64,000 bases of DNA from Chitinophaga sancti (GTDB lineage Bacteria > Bacteroidota > Bacteroidia > Chitinophagales > Chitinophagaceae): assembly GCF_034087045.1 (NCBI RefSeq), contig NZ_CP139247.1:5296001-5360000 (forward strand). Reading direction: 5' to 3'. The notes under the pieces were generated by a model. The model saw only the letters and a program-made list of their open reading frames with translations. It had not been told where the DNA came from and searched no databases. Of this stretch, positions 53,414-61,635 are shown piece after piece. Both the position numbers and the translations under genes were made by a program. The first letter of the stretch is position 1, and each line of letters starts with the position of its first letter.

Positions 53414-55552
53414 ATGCGATTGTCCAAAAGTGAGCCTTTAGATACTTTTACTCAAGATCAGGAGATGGAAAAAAAGACGAACAGCAAGAAAAATGCGCCA
53501 GAAAAAAAGAAAATGATCCCCCGGGACGTTAGCTGGCTCGCCTTTAATGCCAGAGTATTACAGGAAGCAGCTGACCCCAGTGTTCCATTACATGAACGTA
53601 TTCGTTTCCTCGGTATCCATTCCAATAACCAGGATGAATTTTTCCGCGTACGCGTAGCCACCCTTCGAAGAATGCTCTCTGTAGGCAAATCTGCCCGTAT
53701 GCACCTGGAAGAAAACCCGGAGCAGATCCTCAACGATATCCATGATCTGGTTATAGATCAGACCCGTGAGTTCGACCGCATCTGGGACGAAATTGAAGAT
53801 CAGCTGAAAGAACAGAAGATCTTTATCCGTACAGAAAAACACCTCAGTAAAGAGCAACAGAAATTCGTGCTTACCTACTTTAATGAGCAAGTGCGTACCA
53901 ATATCATCCCACTGATGATAGAAAGTATCCAGCAATTCCCATTACTGCGCGATAAATCTATTTACCTGGCCATCGTTCTGGCTAGGCAGGATAACTCTGT
54001 CAGGCAAAAATTTGCCCTGATAGAAATTCCTACCATCGTCCTCCCCCGCTTTATCATTCTGCCATCAAAAGAAGGCGAAAAAGACATCATCCTCCTCGAG
54101 GACGTGATCCGTTTCTGCCTGCCTCATATTTTTACTTACTTCGGCTACGACAAGTTCAGCGCCCACATCATCAAGGTGACCCGCGATGCGGAGCTGGATA
54201 TTGATAATGATATCTCTACCAGCCTCATTCACCAGATCGAAAAAGGCCTGAAAGACCGTCGCAAAGGGAAACCAGTCCGTTTTGTCTATGACAAGGATAT
54301 CGATCCCCTGTTGCTCGAATACCTCATGCGCCGTATGGGCCTCTCCCCCGGCGATAACCTGATTCCGGGTGCACGTATCCATAACTTCAAAGACTTTATG
54401 GATTTCCCGAACGCCGTATTCGCAGAGAAAACCAGCTCATCGCGCAAAAGCTTTGTGCATCCTTTATTTGCCGAAGCCACCAGCGTCATGCACGTAATAC
54501 AGGGGCAGGACGTTATGATTCACACACCTTACCACTCTTTTGATACCATCATTGATCTGCTGCGCGAAGCAGCCATCGATCCGAACGTGGTGAGTATTAA
54601 GATCACTGCTTACCGCCTGGCACGCAATTCCAGGATCGTAAATGCTTTGATCAATGCCGTTCGTAATGGTAAACAGGTAACGGTATCCCTTGAGCTACGT
54701 GCCCGTTTTAACGAAGCGGATAACCTGGAATGGAAGACGAGACTGGAAGATGAAGGTGTGAAAGTATTGATCGGTATTCCAGGTCTGAAAGTACACGCCA
54801 AAATGTGCGTGATCAAAAAGAAGATCGGTACCAAAACCATTCAGTGTGGTTTTATAGCCACCGGTAACCTGAATGAAAAAACCGCCCGCGTATATGGCGA
54901 CCACTGGTTGCTCACTGCTAACAGGGCCATCATTGCCGATATCAACCGGGTGTTCTCTTATCTCGAAAGTCCCAAGCACGATCCAAAGCTCCTCGCAGGC
55001 TGTAAAACACTGGCCATAAGCCCGATCAGCATGCGTTCTTTCTTTGTGAAGATGATTGAGAAAGAAATCAAACTTGCGAAAAGCAAGAATGGTGGTGAGA
55101 TGATCATCAAGATGAACTCACTCTCCGATCCGCAAATGATCAACCTCCTGTACGAAGCTGCCCGCGTAGGTGTTGATGTGAAAATGATCATCAGGGGTAT
55201 CTGTTGCGCCTATACGGAAAATAAAAAATGGAAGAAAAACATCACGGCTATCAGCATCGTGGATGAATACCTGGAACATGCCAGGGCGTTCGTTTTCAGA
55301 GGTGGCGTATATATCTCCTCCTGCGACTGGATGGTACGTAACCTCGATCATCGTGTAGAGGTAGCCGTACCTATCTTCGACCTATCTATCCAACAGGAGA
55401 TCAAAGACATACTGGCGATACAACTCAGTGGCAATGTGAAAGCGAGAATACTCGACAATAAACAGGAAAACGAGTACAAGAGAGACGGTGGTAAGAAAGT
55501 CCGGTCGCAGATTGAAATCTTTAGGTACCTGCATGAAAAGCAATACAAATAA
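53414..55552 (+). CDS. ppk1: Polyphosphate kinase 1
   Basis: 712 residues, full length. It makes polyphosphate from ATP through an autophosphorylated histidine; the motif GLKVHAKMCVI puts this His at ~461. RDVSWLAFNARVLQEA (N-terminal domain), NNQDEFFRVRVATLRR, VSIKITAYRLARNS and GNLNEKTARVYGDH are family blocks. Two starts are possible (53414 or ATG 53465); the extra lysine-rich leader is not informative. Followed 127 bp later by ppx, so both enzymes of polyphosphate turnover are adjacent. Confidence 0.96.
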   Translation: MRLSKSEPLDTFTQDQEMEKKTNSKKNAPEKKKMIPRDVSWLAFNARVLQEAADPSVPLHERIRFLGIHSNNQDEFFRVRVATLRRMLSVGKSARMHLEENPEQILNDIHDLVIDQTREFDRIWDEIEDQLKEQKIFIRTEKHLSKEQQKFVLTYFNEQVRTNIIPLMIESIQQFPLLRDKSIYLAIVLARQDNSVRQKFALIEIPTIVLPRFIILPSKEGEKDIILLEDVIRFCLPHIFTYFGYDKFSAHIIKVTRDAELDIDNDISTSLIHQIEKGLKDRRKGKPVRFVYDKDIDPLLLEYLMRRMGLSPGDNLIPGARIHNFKDFMDFPNAVFAEKTSSSRKSFVHPLFAEATSVMHVIQGQDVMIHTPYHSFDTIIDLLREAAIDPNVVSIKITAYRLARNSRIVNALINAVRNGKQVTVSLELRARFNEADNLEWKTRLEDEGVKVLIGIPGLKVHAKMCVIKKKIGTKTIQCGFIATGNLNEKTARVYGDHWLLTANRAIIADINRVFSYLESPKHDPKLLAGCKTLAISPISMRSFFVKMIEKEIKLAKSKNGGEMIIKMNSLSDPQMINLLYEAARVGVDVKMIIRGICCAYTENKKWKKNITAISIVDEYLEHARAFVFRGGVYISSCDWMVRNLDHRVEVAVPIFDLSIQQEIKDILAIQLSGNVKARILDNKQENEYKRDGGKKVRSQIEIFRYLHEKQYK

Positions 55553-55571
55553 TAATAGATTTTTTATAAAG

Positions 55572-55609
55572 AGAAACCCGCTCCTGCCTGAATGACGGAG
55601 CGGGTTTCT
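55572..55609 (+). terminator. Stem-loop after ppk1
   Basis: A perfect 13-bp inverted repeat (55572-55584 with 55597-55609), loop 12 nt, 20 nt after the ppk1 stop; little T-run. Confidence 0.6.
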
Positions 55610-55665
55610 GGCGAAATGGGAGGTGTGGCCTGCGACCTGGAGGCAGTAAAAAATAATAAAACAAT

Positions 55666-55673
55666 TATCTTTG
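55666..55673 (+). promoter_or_regulatory. Candidate -7 element for ppx with very short leader
   Basis: TATCTTTG matches TAnnTTTG exactly and ends 6 nt before the ATG at 55680, so the transcript would be leaderless or nearly so. No good -33 box. Confidence 0.4.
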
Positions 55674-55679
55674 CCCATT

Positions 55680-56564
55680 ATGAAGCTTGCTGCTATTGAC
55701 ATAGGCTCCAATGCCGCCAGGTTACTGATTTCAGAAGCATCGCCCAACAGTCAGGGACGTATGGATTTTACGAAAGTGAACCTGGTGCGTGTGCCATTAA
55801 GACTGGGTATCGACGTTTTCAGCACCGGCGTTATTTCACCAAAAAGAGCGGAACACCTGATCAGCACGATCAAAGCATACAAACTCTTACTCGAAGTATA
55901 CGAAGTTAAATACCTGAAAGCCTGTGCTACCAGCGCCATGCGCGATGCGGGTAACTCCGCCGCCATCCTGGACGATGTGAAGCGCGAAACAGGGATTGAC
56001 ATCAAAATTATATCGGGACAGGAAGAAGCATCGTTCCTCTACGAAAGCCACATAGCCGAGAACCTCGACAAGTCACGCGCCTATATGTATATAGATGTGG
56101 GCGGCGGTAGCACAGAGGTGACGATCTTCAGTAAAAACACCCTCGTACACAAGACCTCTTTTAATATCGGTACTATCCGCCTCCTACAGCACCAGGTCAC
56201 TGATACGCAGTGGCAAACGATGAAGGAGACCATCAAGCAGCAGATCAAAAGCATTGGTCCTGTTACCGCCATTGGTTCCGGTGGTAACATCAACAAGATC
56301 TTTTCCCTTTCCAAACGCAAGGAAGGGAAGCCACTCACCCTCGATGTGCTGAAAGATTACTACAAAGAGTTCAGCAGTTTCTCCGTCGAAGAAAGAATTC
56401 ACCTCTATAATTTAAGGGAAGACAGGGCCGATGTGATCGTGCCTGCCCTGCAGATCTACGTTAACATTATGCGTTGGGCGAATGCAGAAGAGATTTTCGT
56501 ACCCAAGATAGGGCTGGCAGACGGCCTGATCCAATCATTGTACGGGGAAATCAACTCAATTTGA
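55680..56564 (+). CDS. Exopolyphosphatase/guanosine pentaphosphate phosphohydrolase (Ppx/GppA)
   Basis: 294 residues, the short form of the family (actin-like ATPase fold). Phosphate-binding loops: AAIDIGSNAARLL (N-terminal) and YIDVGGGSTEVTIF; SGQEEASFLY is also conserved. It degrades polyphosphate or pppGpp, counteracting ppk1 upstream. The ATG at 55680 is used because the extended frame begins at TTG within the promoter candidate. Confidence 0.92.
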   Translation: MKLAAIDIGSNAARLLISEASPNSQGRMDFTKVNLVRVPLRLGIDVFSTGVISPKRAEHLISTIKAYKLLLEVYEVKYLKACATSAMRDAGNSAAILDDVKRETGIDIKIISGQEEASFLYESHIAENLDKSRAYMYIDVGGGSTEVTIFSKNTLVHKTSFNIGTIRLLQHQVTDTQWQTMKETIKQQIKSIGPVTAIGSGGNINKIFSLSKRKEGKPLTLDVLKDYYKEFSSFSVEERIHLYNLREDRADVIVPALQIYVNIMRWANAEEIFVPKIGLADGLIQSLYGEINSI

Positions 56565-56609
56565 TTTTTTTCCCTACCTTAACACCCTTTTTTAACAATA
56601 AGATAAGAA

Positions 56610-57425
56610 ATGTCTACGCATAAAGAAGTTAAGCGGATCACAACGCATATCCTTCAGCGGATGAAGGATGAAGGGGAAAAAATTTCAATGATCACAGCCT
56701 ACGATTTTTCCATGGCCCGCATCTTTGACGATTCGGGAATGGATGTATTGCTGGTGGGCGATTCCGCGGCAAACGTAATGGCTGGTTATGAGACCACCCT
56801 TCCTATTACACTGGACCATATGATTTATCATGCGGCGTCGGTAGTAAGGGCGATTAAACGGGCTTTTGTAGTGGTAGACCTGCCTTTTGGGAGTTACCAG
56901 GGTAATTCTAAGGAAGCCCTGATGTCGACCGTGCGTATCATGAAAGAAACCAGCGCGCATGGTGTGAAGATCGAAGGCGGTGAAGAAATATTAGAATCGG
57001 TAAAACGTATTATATCAGCAGGTGTGCCAGTGATGGGTCACCTGGGACTGACACCTCAGTCTATTAATAAGTTCGGTACTTATTCTGTACGTGCTACAGA
57101 AGAAGTGGAAGCTGAAAAACTGCTGCGCGACGCCAAACTGCTGGAAGAAGCGGGTTGTTTTGCCATTGTGCTGGAAAAGATCCCGGCCCTGCTGGCGAAG
57201 AAAGTGGCTGAGAGCGTCCACATTCCTATCATTGGTATCGGCGCCGGTAAATATGTAGACGGCCAGGTACTGGTGATGCACGATATGCTGGGCATCAACA
57301 AAGACTTTAAACCAAGATTCCTGCGCAGGTACCTGAACCTGTATGAGGAAATCCTGCAGGCATCGAAGCAGTACATCAGCGATGTGAAAGCGAAGGACTT
57401 TCCAAATGATAATGAACAATATTAA
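56610..57425 (+). CDS. panB: 3-methyl-2-oxobutanoate hydroxymethyltransferase
   Basis: 271 residues, a (beta/alpha)8 enzyme that adds a hydroxymethyl group to ketoisovalerate in pantothenate synthesis. [57 protein letters not shown] and [21 protein letters not shown] are complete family motifs; the metal-binding Asp residues are in LLVGDSA and [10 protein letters not shown]. Completes panBCD; ketopantoate reductase is not in the window. Confidence 0.97.
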   Translation: MSTHKEVKRITTHILQRMKDEGEKISMITAYDFSMARIFDDSGMDVLLVGDSAANVMAGYETTLPITLDHMIYHAASVVRAIKRAFVVVDLPFGSYQGNSKEALMSTVRIMKETSAHGVKIEGGEEILESVKRIISAGVPVMGHLGLTPQSINKFGTYSVRATEEVEAEKLLRDAKLLEEAGCFAIVLEKIPALLAKKVAESVHIPIIGIGAGKYVDGQVLVMHDMLGINKDFKPRFLRRYLNLYEEILQASKQYISDVKAKDFPNDNEQY

Positions 57426-57432
57426 GATAAAC

Positions 57433-57461
57433 GAACGCTTCTGCTCCCGGCAGGAGCGTTC
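57433..57461 (+). terminator. Stem-loop after panB
   Basis: A 12-bp stem (57433-57444 with 57450-57461) with one G-T pair, just after the panB stop; no T-run, so termination is uncertain. Confidence 0.45.
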
Positions 57462-57510
57462 TGCTAAAATAGCCTACCTTTACCCCACTTCCACAAACTA
57501 AATCTTTGTT

Positions 57511-58395
57511 ATGTTAGACTATGTACTGAACGGCCTGATGCAACGTTATCAGGAGCGTGTTCCTGACGTCGCTGCTATTATTGCGGCCATGATCAATGAA
57601 GATGTTATTCAGATCGCAGATGATATTGAAAATGACCATATTGCTTTCAGAACGATAGGCGTGCCGCAACTGGGCATTCAATCGCTGGAAAAGATCTTCC
57701 TGCATTATGGTTACACGAAGAAAGAACCTTATCATTTCAGGGAAAAAAAACTGGATGCTTATTGGTATGCACCGCCGGCGCCGAAGTATCCACGCATCTT
57801 TATCAGTGAGCTGCGGGTACAGGATCTGAGTGCAGAGGCACAACGGATCATCACCAGTTATACCGATGAAGTGAAGGTGGACCCGGTATCAAAATTAGAC
57901 CTGGATAATGGGCCGGATGTAGATGTGTTTTTGCATAGTTCGCTTTGGAGAACCCCTACCCTGGCGGATTACCAGACACTGGCAGCGGAAAGTGAGTATG
58001 CGGCGTGGGTAATTTATAACAGGTATTACCTGAATCATTTCACAGTCAGTTTGCAGAACCTGCCTGTAGGATATAATACGGTGGCGGATTTCAACAATTT
58101 TTTGGAGAAGAATGGATTTAATTTGAATGACGCAGGCGGGAAGATAAAAGAAAGTCCGGATCATTTGTTATTGCAGAGTAGTACAGTGGCGAAGATGATT
58201 GTTGCTACATTTGGAGATCATAAAACGCAGGAGATATCGGGCTCTTATGTGGAGTTTGCAGAAAGAAGGGTGCTGCCGGAATTTGCGCACCTGGATCCTA
58301 AGGATATTAAGCGTGAGCATAGAAGAGAAGGGTTTGAAGCGGGGAATGCAGACAGGATTTTTGAAAGTACTTATAGCTCACAAACGCAACGATAA
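57511..58395 (+). CDS. DUF1338 protein, probable 2-oxoadipate dioxygenase/decarboxylase (HglS-like)
   Basis: 294 residues of the DUF1338/VOC-metalloenzyme type. Conserved blocks include NDHIAFRTIGVP (metal His), YWYAPPAPKYPRIFISELRV (metal Glu in SEL), DVDVFLHSS, NHFTVSLQNL and SYVEFAERR. In Pseudomonas the family member HglS converts 2-oxoadipate to 2-hydroxyglutarate in lysine breakdown. The next gene is an aminoadipate-semialdehyde dehydrogenase-like enzyme of the same pathway, which supports the assignment. Other substrates cannot be excluded. Confidence 0.8.
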   Translation: MLDYVLNGLMQRYQERVPDVAAIIAAMINEDVIQIADDIENDHIAFRTIGVPQLGIQSLEKIFLHYGYTKKEPYHFREKKLDAYWYAPPAPKYPRIFISELRVQDLSAEAQRIITSYTDEVKVDPVSKLDLDNGPDVDVFLHSSLWRTPTLADYQTLAAESEYAAWVIYNRYYLNHFTVSLQNLPVGYNTVADFNNFLEKNGFNLNDAGGKIKESPDHLLLQSSTVAKMIVATFGDHKTQEISGSYVEFAERRVLPEFAHLDPKDIKREHRREGFEAGNADRIFESTYSSQTQR

Positions 58396-58433
58396 GGGAA
58401 TATTTATAACAAGGCTTTCAAAAGTTTGCGCTA

Positions 58434-58548
58434 CTCGTTACAAACATTTATAAGTACGCACAGACGGGATTTTCAAAAATTCGTCCCCCTCGTTAAAGAC
58501 ATATTTTAAGCAAGTTCGCACAGCTTGTTAAAAACATATATTTGCACC
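58434..58548 (+). promoter_or_regulatory. Repeat-containing promoter region of the aldehyde dehydrogenase
   Basis: Three related stretches (58434-58463, 58489-58523, 58524-58548) each contain CT(C/T)GTTA followed by ACAT and T/A runs, and the first two also share a CGCACAG end. The last ends in TATATTTG (58537-58544), an exact -7 consensus 4 nt before the ATG. They may be repeated regulator sites or a duplicated promoter. Confidence 0.45.
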
Positions 58549-60078
58549 ATGATACAAGATATTCTGAACCAGTTCCATATCGCGCCCCAAAACAGCGGTG
58601 TCAGTACAGGTACCGTGTGGTTGAAAGCCGATGGCGCTGTAATCGACGCCAATTCCCCGGTAGATGGTAAACACATTGCACAGGTGACTGCTGCCAGTCG
58701 TGCTAATTATGATAAAGTAGTAGAGACAGCTGCGGCTGCTTTCAAAGAATGGCGGTTGTGGCCAGCGCCACGCCGTGGTGAAGTAGTAAGGCAAGTGGGT
58801 GAAGCACTGCGTAAAAATAAGGAAGCACTGGGTAAACTGGTGTCTTACGAAATGGGTAAAAGCCTGCAGGAAGGCTATGGCGAAGTACAGGAAATGATCG
58901 ACATCTGTGACTTTGCAGTAGGTCTCTCCCGTCAGTTGCACGGTTTGACCATGCACTCTGAGCGTCCGGGTCACCGTATGTATGAGCAGTGGCATCCGTT
59001 AGGCATTACAGGTATTATCTCCGCATTCAATTTCCCTGTAGCAGTGTGGAGTTGGAACGCTATGCTGGCATGGGTATGCGGCGATGTATGTATCTGGAAA
59101 CCATCAGAAAAAACACCGTTGTCTGCGATTGCATGTCAACAGATTATCCAGGATGTATTGAAGGCGAACAAGGTGCCTGAAGGGGTATGCTGTTTGTTGG
59201 CCGGTAACCGCGACGCCGGTGAATGGCTGGCGGAAGATACCCGTGTACCATTGGTATCAGCGACTGGCTCTACCCGTATGGGTAAGGCGGTATCCGCAGT
59301 GGTAGGTGCGCGTTTAGGTCGATCATTATTAGAATTAGGTGGTAACAATGCCATTATTATTTCAAAAGATGCAGACCTGGATATGTCATTGATCGGTTGT
59401 GTATTTGGCGCGGTGGGTACAGCCGGACAGCGTTGTACATCTACACGCAGACTGATTATTCATGAGAGTGTGTATGATGCATTTACGGCTAAGCTGGTGA
59501 AAGCATATGGACAGTTAAAGATTGGTAATCCGCTGGATGAAAATAACCATGTAGGCCCATTGATTGATAAAGATGCGGTGAAGATGTATGAGCAGGCGAT
59601 TGTAGAAGTACAGAAAGAAGGGGGTAAAATTCTGGTAGAAGGCGGTGTACTGAGCGGTGGCGATTATGCTTCCGGTTGTTATGTAAAGCCTTGTATTGCG
59701 GAAGTAGAGAACCATTACAAGATCGTACAGCATGAAACATTCGCTCCTATTCTGTATGTGATGAAGTACAAGACGCTGGATGAGGCGATCGCATTACAGA
59801 ATGGGGTGCCACAGGGCTTGTCTTCTTCAATCATGACATTGAACCTGCGTGAGGCAGAGGCTTTCCTCTCCCAGGCCGGATCTGATTGCGGCATTGCGAA
59901 TGTCAATATCGGTACTTCAGGTGCAGAAATTGGCGGTGCATTTGGTGGTGAAAAGGAAACCGGTGGTGGTAGAGAAAGTGGTTCAGAGGCATGGAAAGCA
60001 TATATGCGGAGACAAACGAATACGATTAACTATTCAACGCAGTTGCCGCTGGCACAGGGGATTAAGTTCGATCTGTAA
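58549..60078 (+). CDS. Aldehyde dehydrogenase, aminoadipate-semialdehyde dehydrogenase-like (ALDH7 type)
   Basis: 509 residues. ALDH motifs are complete: N in SAFNFPVAVWSWN, KPSEKTPLSA, catalytic Glu in LELGGNNAI, catalytic Cys in GTAGQRCTSTRRL, and NVNIGTSGAEIGGAFGGEKETGGGRESGSEAWKAYMRRQTNTINYS, diagnostic of ALDH7A1/AmaB enzymes that oxidise alpha-aminoadipate semialdehyde. Paired with the DUF1338 gene it suggests lysine catabolism to 2-hydroxyglutarate. The start at 58549 (MIQDIL) is preferred over an 8-codon TTG extension. Confidence 0.92.
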   Translation: MIQDILNQFHIAPQNSGVSTGTVWLKADGAVIDANSPVDGKHIAQVTAASRANYDKVVETAAAAFKEWRLWPAPRRGEVVRQVGEALRKNKEALGKLVSYEMGKSLQEGYGEVQEMIDICDFAVGLSRQLHGLTMHSERPGHRMYEQWHPLGITGIISAFNFPVAVWSWNAMLAWVCGDVCIWKPSEKTPLSAIACQQIIQDVLKANKVPEGVCCLLAGNRDAGEWLAEDTRVPLVSATGSTRMGKAVSAVVGARLGRSLLELGGNNAIIISKDADLDMSLIGCVFGAVGTAGQRCTSTRRLIIHESVYDAFTAKLVKAYGQLKIGNPLDENNHVGPLIDKDAVKMYEQAIVEVQKEGGKILVEGGVLSGGDYASGCYVKPCIAEVENHYKIVQHETFAPILYVMKYKTLDEAIALQNGVPQGLSSSIMTLNLREAEAFLSQAGSDCGIANVNIGTSGAEIGGAFGGEKETGGGRESGSEAWKAYMRRQTNTINYSTQLPLAQGIKFDL

Positions 60079-60100
60079 GTTTATAATACGTGATTGTATA

Positions 60101-60135
60101 AAGCGCATTTGCCTCCGGGTAAATGCGCTTTTTTA
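60101..60135 (+). terminator. Terminator after the aldehyde dehydrogenase
   Basis: A 13-bp stem AAGCGCATTT-GCC (60101-60113 with 60118-60130), loop TCCG and a T-run. Confidence 0.9.
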
Positions 60136-60140
60136 TTTCT

Positions 60141-60248
60141 AAAAATGGGTATCATGCCTGTTGGTGAACCCCCTCTTTCATGAATGTTTTCTTTAAAAAT
60201 GGGTATCATGCCTGTTTGTGCCGCCCCCTCTTTCATGAATGTTTTATT
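60141..60248. repeat. Two 54-bp direct repeats
   Basis: Copies begin at 60141 and 60195, share AAAAATGGGTATCATGCCTG at the start and CTCTTTCATGAATGTTTT at the end, and differ mainly in the middle. Each includes an 8-bp palindrome (TTCATGAA). Confidence 0.9.
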
Positions 60249-60455
60249 GCCGAATGGCCGGGTAAGCTATAGCATAGCCTTAATGCTATAAGTGCACCAT
60301 TAGTATACCACAAGTACATTATAAGTACATTTGTATATCTAATCGATATTGAGGTGCACTTATAGTGAAGTATTAGTACTCATTTGGTAACGAAGTTGCA
60401 CTATAGTTCAGACGAAGTTTTTAATATTGTTCCTGTAACCTCAAAATTGTTTGTT

Positions 60456-60995
60456 ATGGCGCTTGTAAAAGACAACATACTCCTCCAACTTGTCAGGGGC
60501 ACCCTCGGCAAGCAACTCACGATCTACGAAAGGAACGGGCAGATTATAATGGCTAAAAAACGCGGCCCGTCAAAGAACAAACCAACAAAAAAGCAGCTGG
60601 AAGCCAGGTATAAGATGACTATTGCAGCAGCTTATGCAAAGGCAATCCTGAAGGACCCTGAACTGAAGGCATATTATAAGTCACTGGCAGGCCCCGGGCA
60701 GAATGCCTATAATATGGCCGTAAAGGATGCATACAAATCGCCGGAGATTCAGAATATCCGCCTGGAAGAGGAAACGGTAGTAGTAACAGCAAAGGATGAA
60801 TTCAGGATAGCAGAAGTGGACGTACGGGTACATGATGCGGCGGGTGCTATGCTGGAAAGAGGAAAGGCTGTTTTAGGCCGAAATGGCGTGGATTGGTACT
60901 ATAAGGCAGGTCGTTTGCCATCAGGCGGCAAAGTAGTCATAGTGGCGGTAGATTTACCGGGAAATGAAACACTCAGGGAGTTGAAACTGGAATAA
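60456..60995 (+). CDS. Hypothetical protein, basic N-terminus
   Basis: 179 residues. A lysine-rich segment near residues ~30-55 (MAKKRGPSKNKPTKKQLEARYKM) is followed by a helical, Lys/Ala-rich stretch (TIAAAYAKAILKDPELKAYYKSLA) and a beta-rich C-terminal half (VVVTAKDEFRIAEVDVRVHDA, GKVVIVAVDLPGN). No signal peptide or membrane helix. I do not recognise the family. The start ATG at 60456 is preferred over the upstream frame because it begins the conserved-looking MALVKDNI. Its leader carries several repeats. Confidence 0.75.
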   Translation: MALVKDNILLQLVRGTLGKQLTIYERNGQIIMAKKRGPSKNKPTKKQLEARYKMTIAAAYAKAILKDPELKAYYKSLAGPGQNAYNMAVKDAYKSPEIQNIRLEEETVVVTAKDEFRIAEVDVRVHDAAGAMLERGKAVLGRNGVDWYYKAGRLPSGGKVVIVAVDLPGNETLRELKLE

Positions 60996-61635
60996 ATACC
61001 TGGAGGAACCAGTAAAATAATTCTGCATAGCCGTTGGCGTGACACACACATGCCTGACTTGTTATGTGCAATGATGAAATTATTGCAGCAGCAATAATTT
61101 ATTGCCTTTTTATACCCAGACGTATACAATAAAATTATAATAACCTCGTTTTATACCTAAACCAATCAACATCCAAAACCCAGGCATCTGGAACATGCCA
61201 CATTTAATGAGCGACAAATAGGTAAAAAAATAGCGAGGTTAGAGAACCTCGCTTTTTCGTTAAACGGAAACCATGCTTATGAGAAAAATAATTGGAGAGT
61301 CTCCTAATTATTCTTCCAGCTCTAAATATTACACTTTTTTCCGGAATTTCATATTCTACTTTCGTGCTACTTCCCTACCTATTTACCAGCAGTTTAGCCT
61401 ATAAAACGTACTATTGTTTTGCCCGTAGCCACTTTTCAAACAAAAGCGTTCAGCGCTGCATAATGGGAAATATTTTATAATATTCAATAATTTCAATCTA
61501 CGAATAGGTATTTCCCCCCATCTACCACAGCATTCAACTGATCATAATATTCTATTTCCCCTCTTCATCAATTCGTCTTATCTTGGCACGTTACACTTTA
61601 TATAACCTTTAACCATTTATGGTATTTGTATTGAT
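60996..61635. other. Long intergenic region before the subtilase
   Basis: 640 bp of AT-rich DNA. It contains one good hairpin (61232-61257) and otherwise nothing recognised: the short frames begin with TTG and lack family features. Confidence 0.55.
61232..61257 (+). terminator. Intrinsic terminator
   Basis: A perfect 9-bp stem AGCGAGGTT/AACCTCGCT (61232-61240 with 61245-61253), 4-nt loop and a T-run, preceded by an A-run. It lies ~240 bp after the hypothetical gene stop, so the transcript has a long 3' part or an unannotated RNA ends here. Confidence 0.8.

Larger units (their letters stand above)
60079..60455. other. Repeat-rich leader upstream of the unrecognised gene
   Basis: 377 bp with a terminator, the 54-bp direct repeats, and a perfect 13-bp inverted repeat CTATAAGTGCACC/GGTGCACTTATAG (60286-60298 with 60353-60365). 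Inside this are shorter AAGTACAT repeats (60312-60319, 60323-60330). A third TGCACTATAG occurs at ~60,399. It looks like a regulatory region with repeated binding sites; no frame is supported. Confidence 0.6.

Noticed and set aside
61292..61480. 62-codon frame in the gap before the subtilase
   Set aside because: TTG start, no ribosome or family evidence, Tyr/Phe-rich low-quality composition.
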